Positions 17,309 through 26,546 of a stretch of DNA of 64,000 nt are shown here, piece by piece. Location: the NCBI RefSeq assembly GCF_028765165.1, contig NZ_JARADB010000003.1, positions 541,210-605,209 on the forward strand. The letters are read 5' to 3'. The stretch's first letter is position 1. The number at the start of each line of letters is the position of its first letter. The notes beneath the pieces were generated by a model. The model was not told the origin of the DNA, searched no databases, and was given only the letters and a program-made list of their open reading frames with translations. Origin of the DNA: Paenibacillus sp. MAHUQ-63. GTDB taxonomy: Bacteria > Bacillota > Bacilli > Paenibacillales > NBRC-103111. The position numbers and the translations under genes were made by a program.

Positions 17309-17356
17309 CGCCATCTCTCCTCTATGCAGGATATCGTCGTATTCTCTTATTCGCTT

Positions 17357-17385
17357 TTGATTATAGGATAATTCGCGTCTATACT
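17357..17385 (+). promoter_or_regulatory. promoter of the AraC regulator gene
   Basis: TTGATT, 17-bp spacer, TATACT in the divergent region between the GH42 and AraC genes, about 58 nt before the start codon. Confidence 0.6.
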
Positions 17386-17442
17386 AATAGAACAGAAAGC
17401 ATGAAAAATCGTACAATATGAACATAGGTGGTGAGGATCCGC

Positions 17443-18279
17443 ATGATGCCGTTCCTGCTGGCTGAACTCGTGACGTTGGAGAATATCATGCCGCTCTACG
17501 TGTACTGCGTAGGCAGCCATGAGCAAAAGCATCTTAAGAGGCCTGACGGATATCCGGCGCAACAGCTCTTCTTGAGCCGCAGCGGCCGGGGAACCTTCCG
17601 GCTGGAGGGCGGTCCCGATATGGCGATGACTCCCGGAACGATGCTCATCCTTCCCGCCGGCGTACCGCACGAATATGATCCTGCCCATGGCGAGGATGCC
17701 TGGGAGCTCGGTTTCGCCGCCTTCAGCGGCTCTGCTGCCGCTTCCATAATGGCGCATCTGGGCTGCCGGGAGCCCGTTCTGCTCGAGAAAGCTCATTTCG
17801 CTGCGCTTTGGGATAAGCTTGAATCGTTATGGCAGCACATCTCCCTGAATGGAGAGAGCGGTTATTGGGAGGCTTCGCGACGGATGTACGATATGCTGCT
17901 AACGGTCCTTCAAGGGCAATCGGACCAAGAGGTGAAACAGCGAATGACCCCCGCGGGGCAGCCCAATGCCGCCCTGCAGGAAGCGGTCAAGCTGATCCAT
18001 GACCACTATAACGAACGCCTGCATGTGTCCAACTTGGCCAGAGCGGTCGGTTACTCCGTCCAGCATTTCCACCGGCTGTTCGTCGATAGTTACGGCGTTA
18101 CGCCGCAGCAGTATATCCAGCAGATTCGCATGCGCCGGTCGGTTCAGCTGTTTCAAGAGAACCCCGGGATGACCGTTGAAAAAATAGCGCACCAACTGGG
18201 AATGGAGCCCAGTTATTTTATTCGTATTTTCAAGCGAACCTATGGCGAGACGCCTAAGCAGTTTATGAAAAGGAGCTAA
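17443..18279 (+). CDS. AraC-family transcriptional regulator with cupin sensor
   Basis: 278 residues from ATG 17443 (AGGTGGTGAGG upstream; an in-frame GTG at 17428 lies inside that site). The N-terminal half is a cupin-like AraC ligand domain (TMLILPAGVPHEYDPAHGED). The C-terminal 100 residues hold two HTH motifs: HVSNLARAVGYSVQHFHRLF and MTVEKIAHQLGMEPSYFIRIF, ending in the family signature YGETPKQF. It is divergent from the GH42 gene with a shared 130-bp promoter region, so it is probably the local activator responding to a galactoside or arabinoside. No terminator precedes the repeat array at 18376. Confidence 0.93.
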   Translation: MMPFLLAELVTLENIMPLYVYCVGSHEQKHLKRPDGYPAQQLFLSRSGRGTFRLEGGPDMAMTPGTMLILPAGVPHEYDPAHGEDAWELGFAAFSGSAAASIMAHLGCREPVLLEKAHFAALWDKLESLWQHISLNGESGYWEASRRMYDMLLTVLQGQSDQEVKQRMTPAGQPNAALQEAVKLIHDHYNERLHVSNLARAVGYSVQHFHRLFVDSYGVTPQQYIQQIRMRRSVQLFQENPGMTVEKIAHQLGMEPSYFIRIFKRTYGETPKQFMKRS

Positions 18280-18284
18280 GCGGG

Positions 18285-18375
18285 CGGCTGGGGAGGGCGT
18301 GCGGTGGCGGGGGCGTGCGCTGGCGGGGGCGTGCGCTGGCGGGGGCGTGGCTGGCGGGGGCGTGGCTGGCGGGGG
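18285..18375 (+). repeat. GC-rich minisatellite (GGCGGGGGCGTG units)
   Basis: Degenerate tandem copies of a 12- to 18-bp unit around GCTGGCGGGGGCGTG, running from just after the AraC stop to the first 185-bp module. Almost pure G/C/T on the plus strand. Confidence 0.8.
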
Positions 18376-18560
18376 CTAACGGACACAGCAGCCCCTATTC
18401 GTTCCATCGGGGCTGCCTGGAAACTGCAACGGACACCAGCGCCGTTATTTGCTCGTTTCGGGCGTATTTCACGCTCGATTACGGCAAATAGGGTACCTGG
18501 TGTCCGTTAGGCGTGAAAACCTGCCGGTTTCACGGAAATAACGGCCGTGGTGTCCGTTAG
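18376..18560. repeat. 185-bp cruciform module, array 1 unit 1
   Basis: Begins CTAACGGACACAG and ends GTGTCCGTTAG. Four boxes: CTAACGGACAC and CAACGGACACCAG forward, CTGGTGTCCGTTAG and GTGTCCGTTAG inverted, giving an outer and an inner stem. Two side hairpins lie between them: CAGCCCC/GGGGCTG and CGTGAAA/TTTCACG. The inner stem is extended by TATTTGC/GCAAATA. Noncoding; short frames across it are spurious. Confidence 0.9.
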
Positions 18561-18631
18561 AACACCACGGCATGCCTCAGCGCGAGGGTCGCGCGCTGAC
18601 TATCCACAACGCGCGGGCTAACGCGCTCGCG

Positions 18632-18816
18632 CTAACGGACACAGCAGCCCCTATACGTTCCACCGGGGCTGCCTGGAAACTGGAACGGACACCAACGCCG
18701 TTATTTGCTCGTTTCGGGCGTATTTCACGCACGAATACGGCAAATAGGGTACCTGGTGTCCGTTAGGCGTGAAACCCCGCCGGTTTCACGGAAATAACGG
18801 CCGTGGTGTCCGTTAG
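18632..18816. repeat. 185-bp cruciform module, array 1 unit 2
   Basis: Same length and near-identical sequence to unit 1, starting exactly 256 bp downstream. The 71-bp spacer (AACACCACGGCAT...) is repeated before unit 3. Confidence 0.9.
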
Positions 18817-18887
18817 AACACCACGGCATTCCTCAGCGCGAGGGGCGCGCGCTGACTATCCACAACGCGCGGGCTCACACGCTCGCG

Positions 18888-19072
18888 CTAACGGACACAG
18901 CAGCCCTTATTCGTTCCACCGGGGCTGCCTGGAAACTGCAACGGACACCAGCGCCGCTATTTGCTCGTTTCGGGCGTATTTCACGCACGAATAAGGCAAA
19001 TAGGGTATCTGGTGTCCGTTAGGCGTGAAACCCCGCCGGTTTCACGGAAATAACGGCCGTGGTGTCCGTTAG
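18888..19072. repeat. 185-bp cruciform module, array 1 unit 3
   Basis: Third copy, again at a 256-bp period. Differences from the other units are point substitutions only. Confidence 0.9.
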
Positions 19073-19107
19073 AACACCACGGCATTCCTCAGCGCGAGGG
19101 GCGCGCG

Positions 19108-19292
19108 CTAACGGACACAGCAGCCCCTATACGTTCCACCGGGGCTGCCTGGAAACTGCAACGGACACCAACGCCGTTATTTGCTCGTTTCGGGCGTATT
19201 TCACGCACGAATACGGCAAATAGGGTACCTGGTGTCCGTTAGGCGTGAAAACCTGTCTGTTTCACGGAAATAACGGCCGTGGTGTCCGTTAG
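19108..19292. repeat. 185-bp cruciform module, array 1 unit 4
   Basis: Fourth copy after a shortened 35-bp spacer (220-bp period). The remaining 110 nt to the aldo/keto reductase stop show no recognisable feature. Confidence 0.9.
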
Positions 19293-19402
19293 AAGCGCCG
19301 GTTCATGAGCCGACGGGATAGTGTCCATAGGCGAGAGTCGGCGAGGGTCAGCGAAGATCGCTAACTCCTTGCCCGTCAGGCGCCACCCCCGCAGGCGAGC
19401 TG

Positions 19403-20320
19403 CTAAGGAAGCACATTGCCTGCCGCACGATAAATCTCATACCATTCCTCGCGCGTCAATTGAATCTCGCTTGCTTTACAGCAATCCAGCAAGCGCTCGA
19501 TATTCATGGTCCCCGTGACCGGCTGCATCCGTGCCGGATGGCGCAGCAGCCAGGCCATGGCGAACGTCGTATTCGTCACATCATATTTGTCCGCGATTTC
19601 ATCGATCTTCTGATTCAGCTCCGGGAACTTCTCGTTCCCGAGGAAAACCCCTTCGAAGAAGCCGTACTGGAAAGGCGACCAAGGCTGAATCGTAATATCG
19701 TTCAGTCTGCAATAATCAAGCACATTGCCATCGCGGTTGACGGCGGAATCGTTCAGCATATTGACATTCATGCCGTTCGAGATCATCGTCGCATTCGTAA
19801 TGCTGAGCTGCAGCTGATTGGCGACAAGGGGCTGCTTGACGAACTTCTTCAGCAATTGAATTTGCAAAGGCGTCTGGTTGGAAACGCCGAAATGCCGAAC
19901 TTTCCCGCTGCTCTCAAGAAGATCGAACGCTTCCGCAACCTCTTCGGGCTCCACGAGCGCATCCGGGCGATGCAGCAGCAAAATGTCCAAATAATCGGTT
20001 CTCAACCGCTTAAGAATGCTATCTACCGATTGCAGAATATGTTCTTTGGAGAAATCGAACATCCCTTTGCGAATGCCGCATTTGGATTGCAGAATGATCT
20101 TCTCGCGAACATCGTCGTTCATATGAATCGCGTCCGCGAAGATTTCCTCACATTTGCCTCCGCCGTAAATATCCGCATGGTCGAAGAAGTTGGCTCCCGC
20201 CTCCATCGAAGTCTGGACGAAGCGCTCAGCCTCCCCTTTCTCCAAAGCATTGATTCTCATACAGCCTACCGCTATAACAGGAACTTCCAATTGACTTGTA
20301 CCAAGCTTGATCGTTCTCAT
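19403..20320 (-). CDS. aldo/keto reductase (YdhF-like)
   Basis: NADPH-dependent oxidoreductase, (beta/alpha)8 barrel, 305 residues. Catalytic tetrad visible: Asp and Tyr in FDHADIYGG, Lys in LQSKCGIRKG, His in LLLHRPDALV. The cofactor region includes FGVSNQTPLQ and a C-terminal VTGTMNIERL. The SNGMNVNMLN segment resembles E. coli YdhF (COG4989). Substrate unknown. It converges on the AraC gene with the 185-bp array between them, so that array may serve as terminator for both. A GTTAGC...GCTAAC inverted repeat (20411-20429) lies upstream, within the 122-nt gap. Confidence 0.9.
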   Translation of the reverse strand: MRTIKLGTSQLEVPVIAVGCMRINALEKGEAERFVQTSMEAGANFFDHADIYGGGKCEEIFADAIHMNDDVREKIILQSKCGIRKGMFDFSKEHILQSVDSILKRLRTDYLDILLLHRPDALVEPEEVAEAFDLLESSGKVRHFGVSNQTPLQIQLLKKFVKQPLVANQLQLSITNATMISNGMNVNMLNDSAVNRDGNVLDYCRLNDITIQPWSPFQYGFFEGVFLGNEKFPELNQKIDEIADKYDVTNTTFAMAWLLRHPARMQPVTGTMNIERLLDCCKASEIQLTREEWYEIYRAAGNVLP

Positions 20321-20442
20321 TGTTGGCTAATCCTCCTCCAAGGCTCTATCACAGTGCGCCATATACCTAATCTAGTTGTAACGCTATTATTGTGACACAT
20401 AAGCCCGACGGTTAGCAAGATTAGCTAACAATGACAATGCCC

Positions 20443-20910
20443 TCACCCTTGAATGCTCTTCACCATGCAGCCGCAAGTGGCAAGATGCATCCCTTCATGG
20501 ACGGCCACGAAGCCCAGCAATTCGCCCGCCCGGTGAAAGGTCAACGGTCCCAGCTGCAGCGGCGCTGCCAGGGGCTCCTCCAGACGATCGGGGGCGAGCT
20601 CGGAGAGCACGTTGAGCTGCAAGCTCAGCTGCTCGAGGAGCTCATCTTTGGAAGGGGGCGAACCGGTCCAGGCCGCCGGCGAGGTACCGGTATTGAACAA
20701 CGCGGCGTATGTCTCCGGAATTGCCGATGCATTGGAGAAGCCGAGCATCATGCACGCATCCATCCAATAAACCATATGACCTATGTTCCAGCGAAGCGTG
20801 TTGTTGTAAGACGGGGGTTGAATGTCGAGCCATTCCTCAGGAATGGCCTGCACCTGCTGCAGCACCAATTGACGTACAGTTTGAGCCGTGTTCTTCATCA
20901 TTTCGGACAT
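20443..20910 (-). CDS. DinB-family protein
   Basis: 155 residues from ATG 20910 with AAAGGAGG at 8-nt spacing; the longer frame from 20931 starts inside that site. Four-helix-bundle DinB/YfiT superfamily pattern: WNIGHMVYWMDACM supplies the first metal His and VAVHEGMHLATCG gives the C-terminal HxxxH. These are the three ligands of the usual divalent metal site. Biochemical role unproven; relatives are thiol-S-transferase-like or stress-induced. Divergent from the LysR gene. Confidence 0.8.
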   Translation of the reverse strand: MSEMMKNTAQTVRQLVLQQVQAIPEEWLDIQPPSYNNTLRWNIGHMVYWMDACMMLGFSNASAIPETYAALFNTGTSPAAWTGSPPSKDELLEQLSLQLNVLSELAPDRLEEPLAAPLQLGPLTFHRAGELLGFVAVHEGMHLATCGCMVKSIQG

Positions 20911-21098
20911 TTTCGTTTCCTCCTTTGTCATGTGAAGCGCTTGTTATGTACCAAGTATAGGTCTCGGGGCATCAACCATCAATGCACTGCACATTACCGG
21001 AACGTTAAGTATAAGTTAACGTTTCCTCATTGACAGATATACAGGAACACGCAAAAATAAGCTTAAAAGGTATCTGCGCTCAAGAACGGAGGAAAGCG

Positions 21099-22001
21099 AT
21101 GGAATTCAAGCAATTGGAATATTTCATGGCGATATGCGAAGAGCTTCACTTCACTAGAGCAGCCGAGCGAATGGGTGTCAGCGCTCCGAATATCAGCCAG
21201 CAAATCCGAAGGCTGGAAGAAGAGTTGGGGGTCCTGCTTTTCGACCGCATCGGCAAAACGATCGCCCTTACCGACGCCGGCGCAATTCTTCACGAACATG
21301 GAACCGCTGTATTCGGACATCTCCAGCAAGCCAAGGACGCCATTGCCGATTTGAAGCAAATGCAAGGCGGCTCGCTATCCATCGGCGTGCTGCCCGGCGA
21401 TGCGGATCTGATGTTCAACGCTTTGCTGCTGAACTTCCATCAAACGTATCCCACTATCTCGCTATCGCTGCTGGAAACGACCAAAGTCACCGAACAGGTG
21501 CTGGACCGAACCATCGATGTCGGCGTTACCATCGGCCCCGTGGCCGATGAGCGTCTCACCGTAATCCCTCTATTCCATGAGGAATTTTCTTTGGCCTTAA
21601 GCGCCAATGACCCGTTTTCTGCGGAAAGCTTCATTCCGCTTAGCAAGCTAAAGACCATGAAGACCGTCATGTTCCCGTCCGACCATCAATGCCGCAAGCT
21701 GATCGACCGCTTCTGCATGGAGAAGGGATTTGCCCTGCAGCCGCATATGGTCACAACCACCCTGTCCTCCCTCATCCAAATGGTTCAAAGCGGCGTCGGC
21801 GCCGCCGTTCTGCCACGGCTGCTCTTGGAGAACCTCCGCAACCCGGACATCAAGGTTGTGCACCTGACCAACCCGGTGCCTTCCCAGGATATCTGTCTAA
21901 TCTACCGCAGCGATAGATATGTCGGATATGCCATGCGTACGTTCATCAAAACTTTGCGCGCGTACATCGAGTCCGCTATCCATCATGCGCAGTCGTCATA
22001 G
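21099..22001 (+). CDS. LysR-family transcriptional regulator
   Basis: 300 residues from ATG 21099 (GGAGGAAAGCG upstream); the frame reaches back to 21030 without a site. N-terminal winged HTH: EFKQLEYFMAICEELHFTRA, SAPNISQQIRRLEEELGVLL. The C-terminal periplasmic-binding-like effector domain (about residues 90-295) is CynR/CysB-like, with LSIGVLPGDADLM at its start. Transcribed divergently from the DinB gene, its likeliest local target. Effector unknown. Confidence 0.92.
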   Translation: MEFKQLEYFMAICEELHFTRAAERMGVSAPNISQQIRRLEEELGVLLFDRIGKTIALTDAGAILHEHGTAVFGHLQQAKDAIADLKQMQGGSLSIGVLPGDADLMFNALLLNFHQTYPTISLSLLETTKVTEQVLDRTIDVGVTIGPVADERLTVIPLFHEEFSLALSANDPFSAESFIPLSKLKTMKTVMFPSDHQCRKLIDRFCMEKGFALQPHMVTTTLSSLIQMVQSGVGAAVLPRLLLENLRNPDIKVVHLTNPVPSQDICLIYRSDRYVGYAMRTFIKTLRAYIESAIHHAQSS

Positions 22002-22008
22002 ACAAAGA

Positions 22009-22053
22009 GAAAAGCTTACCCCTGCCGCACCTCGGCCGGGTAAGCTTTTCTTG
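22009..22053 (+). terminator. intrinsic terminator of the LysR gene
   Basis: GAAAAGCTTACCC, 16-nt loop, GGGTAAGCTTTTC then TTG. Arms of 13 bp, 7 nt after the stop. The A-rich 5' side makes it usable on the minus strand too. Confidence 0.9.
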
Positions 22054-22064
22054 CATCGCTGCAT

Positions 22065-22299
22065 CTACTTCTCGAAACGAAGGAAAATGAACGTAACCTG
22101 CTGGACGCCTGTCACTTAATGAACCTCCTTCCGATGCCAACCGATGCTGTTCTCATAAAGATCCAAGGTCTGATAGATCAGCCAATCATGAGGCAGGTGA
22201 CGGGCTCGAATAAGAGATCCGCAATAGCCGATATAGCTGTTACCTCCAAGGAGCTTTCCCAAATTCCCAGCTATCGTTAAAAAGTAAGTTACGATTCAT
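22065..22299 (-). pseudogene. remnant of a GH2 beta-galactosidase/glucuronidase N-terminus
   Basis: Minus strand from ATG 22299, with AGGAGG ten nt upstream, reads MNRNLLFNDSWEFGKAP and stops. One frame over, the sequence continues LPHDWLIYQTLDLYENSIGW, HRKEVH, stop, then VTGVQQVTFIFLRFEK, stop. This matches the N-terminal jelly-roll of GH2 glycosidases (NDGW.F, DLPHDW.I, IGWYRK, LRFEGV), but with a frameshift or deletion, two stops and no downstream catalytic domain. Only about 80 residues remain of an enzyme of 600-1000. An intact ribosome binding site suggests recent decay or deletion. Confidence 0.75.
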
Positions 22300-22318
22300 A
22301 CGCTTCTGGCCTCCTCGA

Positions 22319-22352
22319 CAAAAAAGGCTGTCGATCATGATCGACAGCCTTC
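22319..22352 (-). terminator. palindromic terminator upstream of the GH2 remnant
   Basis: AAGGCTGTCGATC/GATCGACAGCCTT perfect palindrome followed by TTTTTT on the minus strand. The nearest complete upstream minus-strand gene is the dehydratase ending at 22709, so it may end that operon beyond the 185-bp module. Confidence 0.8.
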
Positions 22353-22437
22353 CAAATCTCCGTGTATGGGGTCTGAATCACAGCTTCTCCAGCCGGCGAA
22401 GTTAATGCTGAGGTAATCGTATGAAGCCCGCGGCCGG

Positions 22438-22621
22438 CTAACGGACACAGATGCTCTTATACGGCGAATTCTCGCCGTTCTGACGATCTAACGGTCACCA
22501 GCGCCGCTATTCGCGGTTTTCGAGCCGATTTCACCGAGAAATCGGTAAATAGGAGCTCCTGTGTCCGTTAGCGCCGAAACAGGCCAGGGCGCCTACAAAT
22601 AACGGCTGGGGTGTCCGTTAG
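22438..22621. repeat. solitary cruciform module (184 bp)
   Basis: CTAACGGACACAG at the left end, GTGTCCGTTAG at the right. Side hairpin A is ACGGCGA/TCGCCGT. Box 2 is CTAACGGTCACCAG (one change) and box 3 CTGTGTCCGTTAG. Same architecture as the arrays with divergent internal sequence. Lies between the convergent LysR and dehydratase genes. Confidence 0.85.
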
Positions 22622-22708
22622 CGCCCGGCGAACTGAGATTGGCACGGACAGTCCCACTGTTCGGCATGTGTGCCTGCCGTACGTACACCCCAGTCCGGTG
22701 CAACGGGA

Positions 22709-24979
22709 TTAGCGGTTAGCAGTCTGGCTCTGCTCGGCCAAAGCTTTTGTACCCGCTTCCAAAACAGCAAGAATACGCTCCACATCGTATACGCTCCCCG
22801 CCCAGGTGCCTCCGCTGACAGACTGGAGGGCTGCCCATAGACGCGTGTCGTCGGGGAGCTTCTCGTCAGGCGCAAGCATCGGATGAGGCGAACGCGCTGC
22901 AAGCACTCGTGCGCCTTCTTCAGGCGAGAGCAATGCGACTCCGGCAACGGCTTCCGCTCCGACGGTAGCAGTGCCTGCGACATCCGCCCCAATTCCTCCA
23001 TCGCCACCGCCATGCTCTACAGCCTCTGCATCTCCACCACCTCTTACACCAACCTCAGCTTCACAAGCTTCCACAGCTTCCGCTCCGACTGCGACTTCGC
23101 GATCAACGCCCGCTTCATTTGCGCACTCAGCACACCCGGCGCCAACGCCGGCGCCAGCGCCAGCTCCAGCTCCAGCTCCAGCTCCAGCTCCACCGTGTGC
23201 GACACTAACGGCGCCAACACCGACAAAATTAATGCTGCCCACCAGCCGGTTGCGGTCAATGACAATGTCGATCAGATCGCCATCCCGCAGCTTCCCGATC
23301 GGACCGCCGGCCAGCGCTTCCGGCCCGACATGACCGATGCAGGCGCCAGTCGATACGCCGGAGAACCGGGCATCCGTGATAAGTGAGACGTATTTGCCGA
23401 ACGGCAAGTGCTTCAATGCCGACGTCAATTGATACGTCTCCTCCATTCCCGTACCCGACGGCCCCCGGCCGATCAGCACCATCACATCGCCGGCTTGAAT
23501 GCCGCCGTTCTTAATGGCCGAGATGGCCGCCTTCTCCGAGGTAAATACTTTGGCCATACCCCGGTGGCGGTAAACCCCGTCCTCGTCAACGGTTGAAGGA
23601 TCAATTGCCGTCGATTTGATGACCGAGCCCTCCGGCGCCAAATTCCCCATCGGAAACGTAACCGTAGAAGTCAGTCCCCTCGCTTTGGCTCGTTCCGGAC
23701 TCATGATGACATCATCCGGATCAATCCCGTCTCTCTCCATAAGCAGGCTTCGCATCCGTACCCGGCGTTCGCTCGCCTCCCACCAATCCAGAACGGTGCC
23801 GAGCGTTTCGCCGGTGACGGTCAACGCCTGCTCTTTCAGGACGCCCAGACTGCGAAGATGAAGCATCACTTCCGGCACCCCGCCGGCCAGAAACACCCGC
23901 ACGGTCGGATGATAATCCGGACCGTTGGGAAGTACGCTCACGAGTCGGGGCACTTCTTGATTGACGCGTATCCAATCCTGAACATCCGGCACTCGCAGTC
24001 CGGCTGCATGGGCAATAGCAGGTATATGCAGCAGCAAATTCGTCGATCCGCCGAAGGCCGCATGTACAACCATCGCATTGTGAATGGACGCTTCCGTCAC
24101 AATGTCCTTCATGCGCAGTCCCGCTTCCTCGAGAGTCATCATCGCGCGGGCCGATTGCCTCGCCATCTCCAGCCACACGGGCTGGCCCGAAGGGGCGAGC
24201 GCTGCATGAGGCACCGTCATGCCCATCGCTTCTGCGATCACCTGCGAAGTAGCGGCAGTGCCGAGAAACTGACAGCCCCCGCCAGGTGTGGCGCAAGCCC
24301 GGCAGCCCAGGTCTGCAGCGGCTTCCAGACTGAGCTCGCCGCTCGCATATCTGGCGCCGATGGTCTGGATCTTCCCGGCATCCTCCCCTTCCGTCGGAGG
24401 CAGCGTCACGCCGCCGGGGACGATGACGCAAGGAAGCTCATGCATGCCGGCTAATGCGATCATCATCGCAGGAAGTCCCTTATCGCACGTTGCCACACCG
24501 AGCACGCCTTTGCGAGTCGGCAACGAACGGATGAGACGCCGGAACACGATCGCCGCATCGTTGCGGTACGGAAGGGAATCGAACATCCCTTCCGTGCCTT
24601 GAGACCTGCCGTCGCACGGATCACTTACATAGCCGGCGAATGGAACGCCTCCGCTCTCTGTGATCACCTCCGCAGCCGCTTGTGTCAGCAGGCCGACCTC
24701 CCAGTGTCCGGTGTGATAGCCGAGCGCGACAGGACTGCCGTCTTCCTTGCGGATCCCGCCCTGCGTGCTCAACAACAGATACTGCTTCCCCTTCAGCCTG
24801 GACGGCTTCCATCCCATCCCCACATTCTGGGTCAGGCCGAACAAGTCCCCGCTGGGAGCATGCAGCAGCATGTCCGGGGTAAGCGGCAGCGCGCCTTCCG
24901 GCCCCTGTGCGTGCGTACGAATCGCATAAATATCGTTATTTTCAGCCAAAGCCATAATCGATCTTAATTGCTCTGTCAT
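22709..24979 (-). CDS. IlvD/Edd-family pentonate dehydratase (YjhG type) with low-complexity insert
   Basis: Fe-S dehydratase converting an aldonic acid (probably D-xylonate or L-arabinonate) to its 2-keto-3-deoxy acid. 756 residues against about 655 for E. coli YjhG. Cluster cysteines: PCDGRSQG (C122), GVATCDKG (C165) and [10 protein letters not shown] (C236). Closest in style to the YjhG/YagF subgroup. Residues about 596-681 form a Gly/Ala/Glu-rich insert (GAGAGAG repeats, then V/E/A-rich), between VSVAHG and [19 protein letters not shown], where relatives are continuous. Last gene of the Weimberg-type operon. The frame is intact through the insert, so the protein may still be active. Confidence 0.88.
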   Translation of the reverse strand: MTEQLRSIMALAENNDIYAIRTHAQGPEGALPLTPDMLLHAPSGDLFGLTQNVGMGWKPSRLKGKQYLLLSTQGGIRKEDGSPVALGYHTGHWEVGLLTQAAAEVITESGGVPFAGYVSDPCDGRSQGTEGMFDSLPYRNDAAIVFRRLIRSLPTRKGVLGVATCDKGLPAMMIALAGMHELPCVIVPGGVTLPPTEGEDAGKIQTIGARYASGELSLEAAADLGCRACATPGGGCQFLGTAATSQVIAEAMGMTVPHAALAPSGQPVWLEMARQSARAMMTLEEAGLRMKDIVTEASIHNAMVVHAAFGGSTNLLLHIPAIAHAAGLRVPDVQDWIRVNQEVPRLVSVLPNGPDYHPTVRVFLAGGVPEVMLHLRSLGVLKEQALTVTGETLGTVLDWWEASERRVRMRSLLMERDGIDPDDVIMSPERAKARGLTSTVTFPMGNLAPEGSVIKSTAIDPSTVDEDGVYRHRGMAKVFTSEKAAISAIKNGGIQAGDVMVLIGRGPSGTGMEETYQLTSALKHLPFGKYVSLITDARFSGVSTGACIGHVGPEALAGGPIGKLRDGDLIDIVIDRNRLVGSINFVGVGAVSVAHGGAGAGAGAGAGAGAGVGAGCAECANEAGVDREVAVGAEAVEACEAEVGVRGGGDAEAVEHGGGDGGIGADVAGTATVGAEAVAGVALLSPEEGARVLAARSPHPMLAPDEKLPDDTRLWAALQSVSGGTWAGSVYDVERILAVLEAGTKALAEQSQTANR
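23141..23193. repeat. AGCTCC hexamer microsatellite inside the dehydratase gene
   Basis: About six tandem AGCTCC copies plus related GCGCCA units encode the alternating Gly-Ala part of the insert. All units are multiples of three, keeping frame. Confidence 0.85.
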
Positions 24980-25047
24980 CGACTTTCACCCTTCCGCATA
25001 AGGTTCCCTAGCCAGATTGCGCCATGCTGTCAGAACAGCCCAAAAAA

Positions 25048-26517
25048 CTACGCTTTTAGAAATACCGTTTTAATTGAGGTGAAAAATTCGATCGCCGCCT
25101 GCCCCTGTTCGCGCGAGTGGGAGCTGGATTGCTTCATGCCGCCGAACGGTGCCTGCAGCTCCACCCCGGCTGTCTCGGCATTAATTCTGACCAGACCGGC
25201 ATCCATCTCTTGGATGAACGATAAAATGTTGCCGATGTTTTGCGTATAAATCGAAGCGCTCAAACCGTAATCCGAATCGTTCGCGAGCCGAATCGCTTCT
25301 TCCATCGTTTTCACCTGAATAAGCGCAAGCACCGGCCCGAATATTTCTTCCCGGGCAATCGCCATATCCGGCGTCACTTTATCGAATACGGTCGGCTGAA
25401 TATAGAAGCCTTCACGAAGGTCCGGATGATCCGGCGAAGCTCCGCCGAACAATAGCTCGGCGCCTTCATCGATCCCTTTTTGAATATAGGATTGTACCGT
25501 CGCCAGTTGATTCTCATTCGCGCAAGGCCCCAGCCATGTCCCGGCATCCAGACCATGCCCGACGGTAAGTCCTTGCAGCTTGGTCAGCAGCTTTTCCTTG
25601 AAGCTTTCATACACGTCACGCATCACGATGACACGGCTCGTTGCCGTACATTTCTGCCCGGTCGAGCGGATCCCGCCGCTGATCGTCCCATCAACCGCCA
25701 AATCCAGATCGGCATCCGCTGCGATCAGAATCGGATTTTTCCCGCCCATCTCAAGCTGATACTTGGCCCCTCTGGCCAGCGCTGCCTGACCGACCTTTTT
25801 GCCGACTTGATTGGATCCGGTAAAAGTAATGCCGTTCACGTCCGGGTGCTCGGCAAGCCCTTGACCGATAACCGCGCCGCTTCCGGTCACCAGATTGATG
25901 ACGCCGGCAGGCAGCCCCGCTTCTGCGAAGCACTCCACGACTTTGGCAGCGGTCACCGCAGTCTCCTGTGCAGGTTTCAGGACGACCGTATTCCCATAGA
26001 TGAGAGCCGGAGCCATCTTCCAGACCGGAATCGCCACGGGGAAATTCCAAGGCGAAATCACGCCCACTACGCCGAGCGGAACCCGAGTCGTAAACATCAG
26101 CGCTTCGCTGTCCGTAGAAGGAATCACATCCCCGATCTTGCGCATCCCTTCGCCGGCGTAATAACGCAGGATGGCAACGCCCCGTGCGGTCTCGCCTTTG
26201 GCTTCCGGAAGCGTTTTGCCCATTTCCCGGGTCATCGTCTCGGCAATTTCATCAAGCCTTCTTTCCAGCGCATTGGCCGCCCGGTATAAGAAGTCGCCTC
26301 TAGCTGCGCCCGACAGCTTCCGCCAACCCGATTGCGCGCCTTTGGCAGAGGCGACGGCTTCATTCAAATCCTCCAGCGACGATGACTGCACGTAGCCGAC
26401 GACTTCGCTGTGTTTGGCGGGATTAATACTGGGAACTGTGTGCCCGGTACCGGCCTGACGCCATTCGCCATTGATATAATTCAAATACGTTTGTCCTCCA
26501 ACAAATACGGATTCCAT
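25048..26517 (-). CDS. aldehyde dehydrogenase (2-oxoglutarate semialdehyde dehydrogenase-like)
   Basis: 489 residues from ATG 26517, which has GGAGG at 7-nt spacing; ATG 26523 abuts it. NAD(P)-dependent ALDH superfamily: [20 protein letters not shown], catalytic Glu in LEMGGKNP, catalytic Cys in [10 protein letters not shown], and [13 protein letters not shown]. With the dehydratases on either side, the expected substrate is 2,5-dioxopentanoate (2-oxoglutarate semialdehyde), giving 2-oxoglutarate. The enzyme family is certain; the substrate is inferred from the operon. Located 29 nt after the KDP/FAH-type gene. Confidence 0.92.
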   Translation of the reverse strand: MESVFVGGQTYLNYINGEWRQAGTGHTVPSINPAKHSEVVGYVQSSSLEDLNEAVASAKGAQSGWRKLSGAARGDFLYRAANALERRLDEIAETMTREMGKTLPEAKGETARGVAILRYYAGEGMRKIGDVIPSTDSEALMFTTRVPLGVVGVISPWNFPVAIPVWKMAPALIYGNTVVLKPAQETAVTAAKVVECFAEAGLPAGVINLVTGSGAVIGQGLAEHPDVNGITFTGSNQVGKKVGQAALARGAKYQLEMGGKNPILIAADADLDLAVDGTISGGIRSTGQKCTATSRVIVMRDVYESFKEKLLTKLQGLTVGHGLDAGTWLGPCANENQLATVQSYIQKGIDEGAELLFGGASPDHPDLREGFYIQPTVFDKVTPDMAIAREEIFGPVLALIQVKTMEEAIRLANDSDYGLSASIYTQNIGNILSFIQEMDAGLVRINAETAGVELQAPFGGMKQSSSHSREQGQAAIEFFTSIKTVFLKA

Positions 26518-26546
26518 ACTCATTCCTCCTGCCTAATTTAGTAAAT

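Noticed and set aside
18376..19292. CRISPR array
   Set aside because: Repeats are regularly spaced, but units are 185 bp, the spacers are themselves repeated, and no cas genes are present.
23044..23386. ORFs on the opposite strand within the dehydratase insert
   Set aside because: Ser/Ala/Pro-rich frames arise from the same microsatellite; no start site or family similarity.
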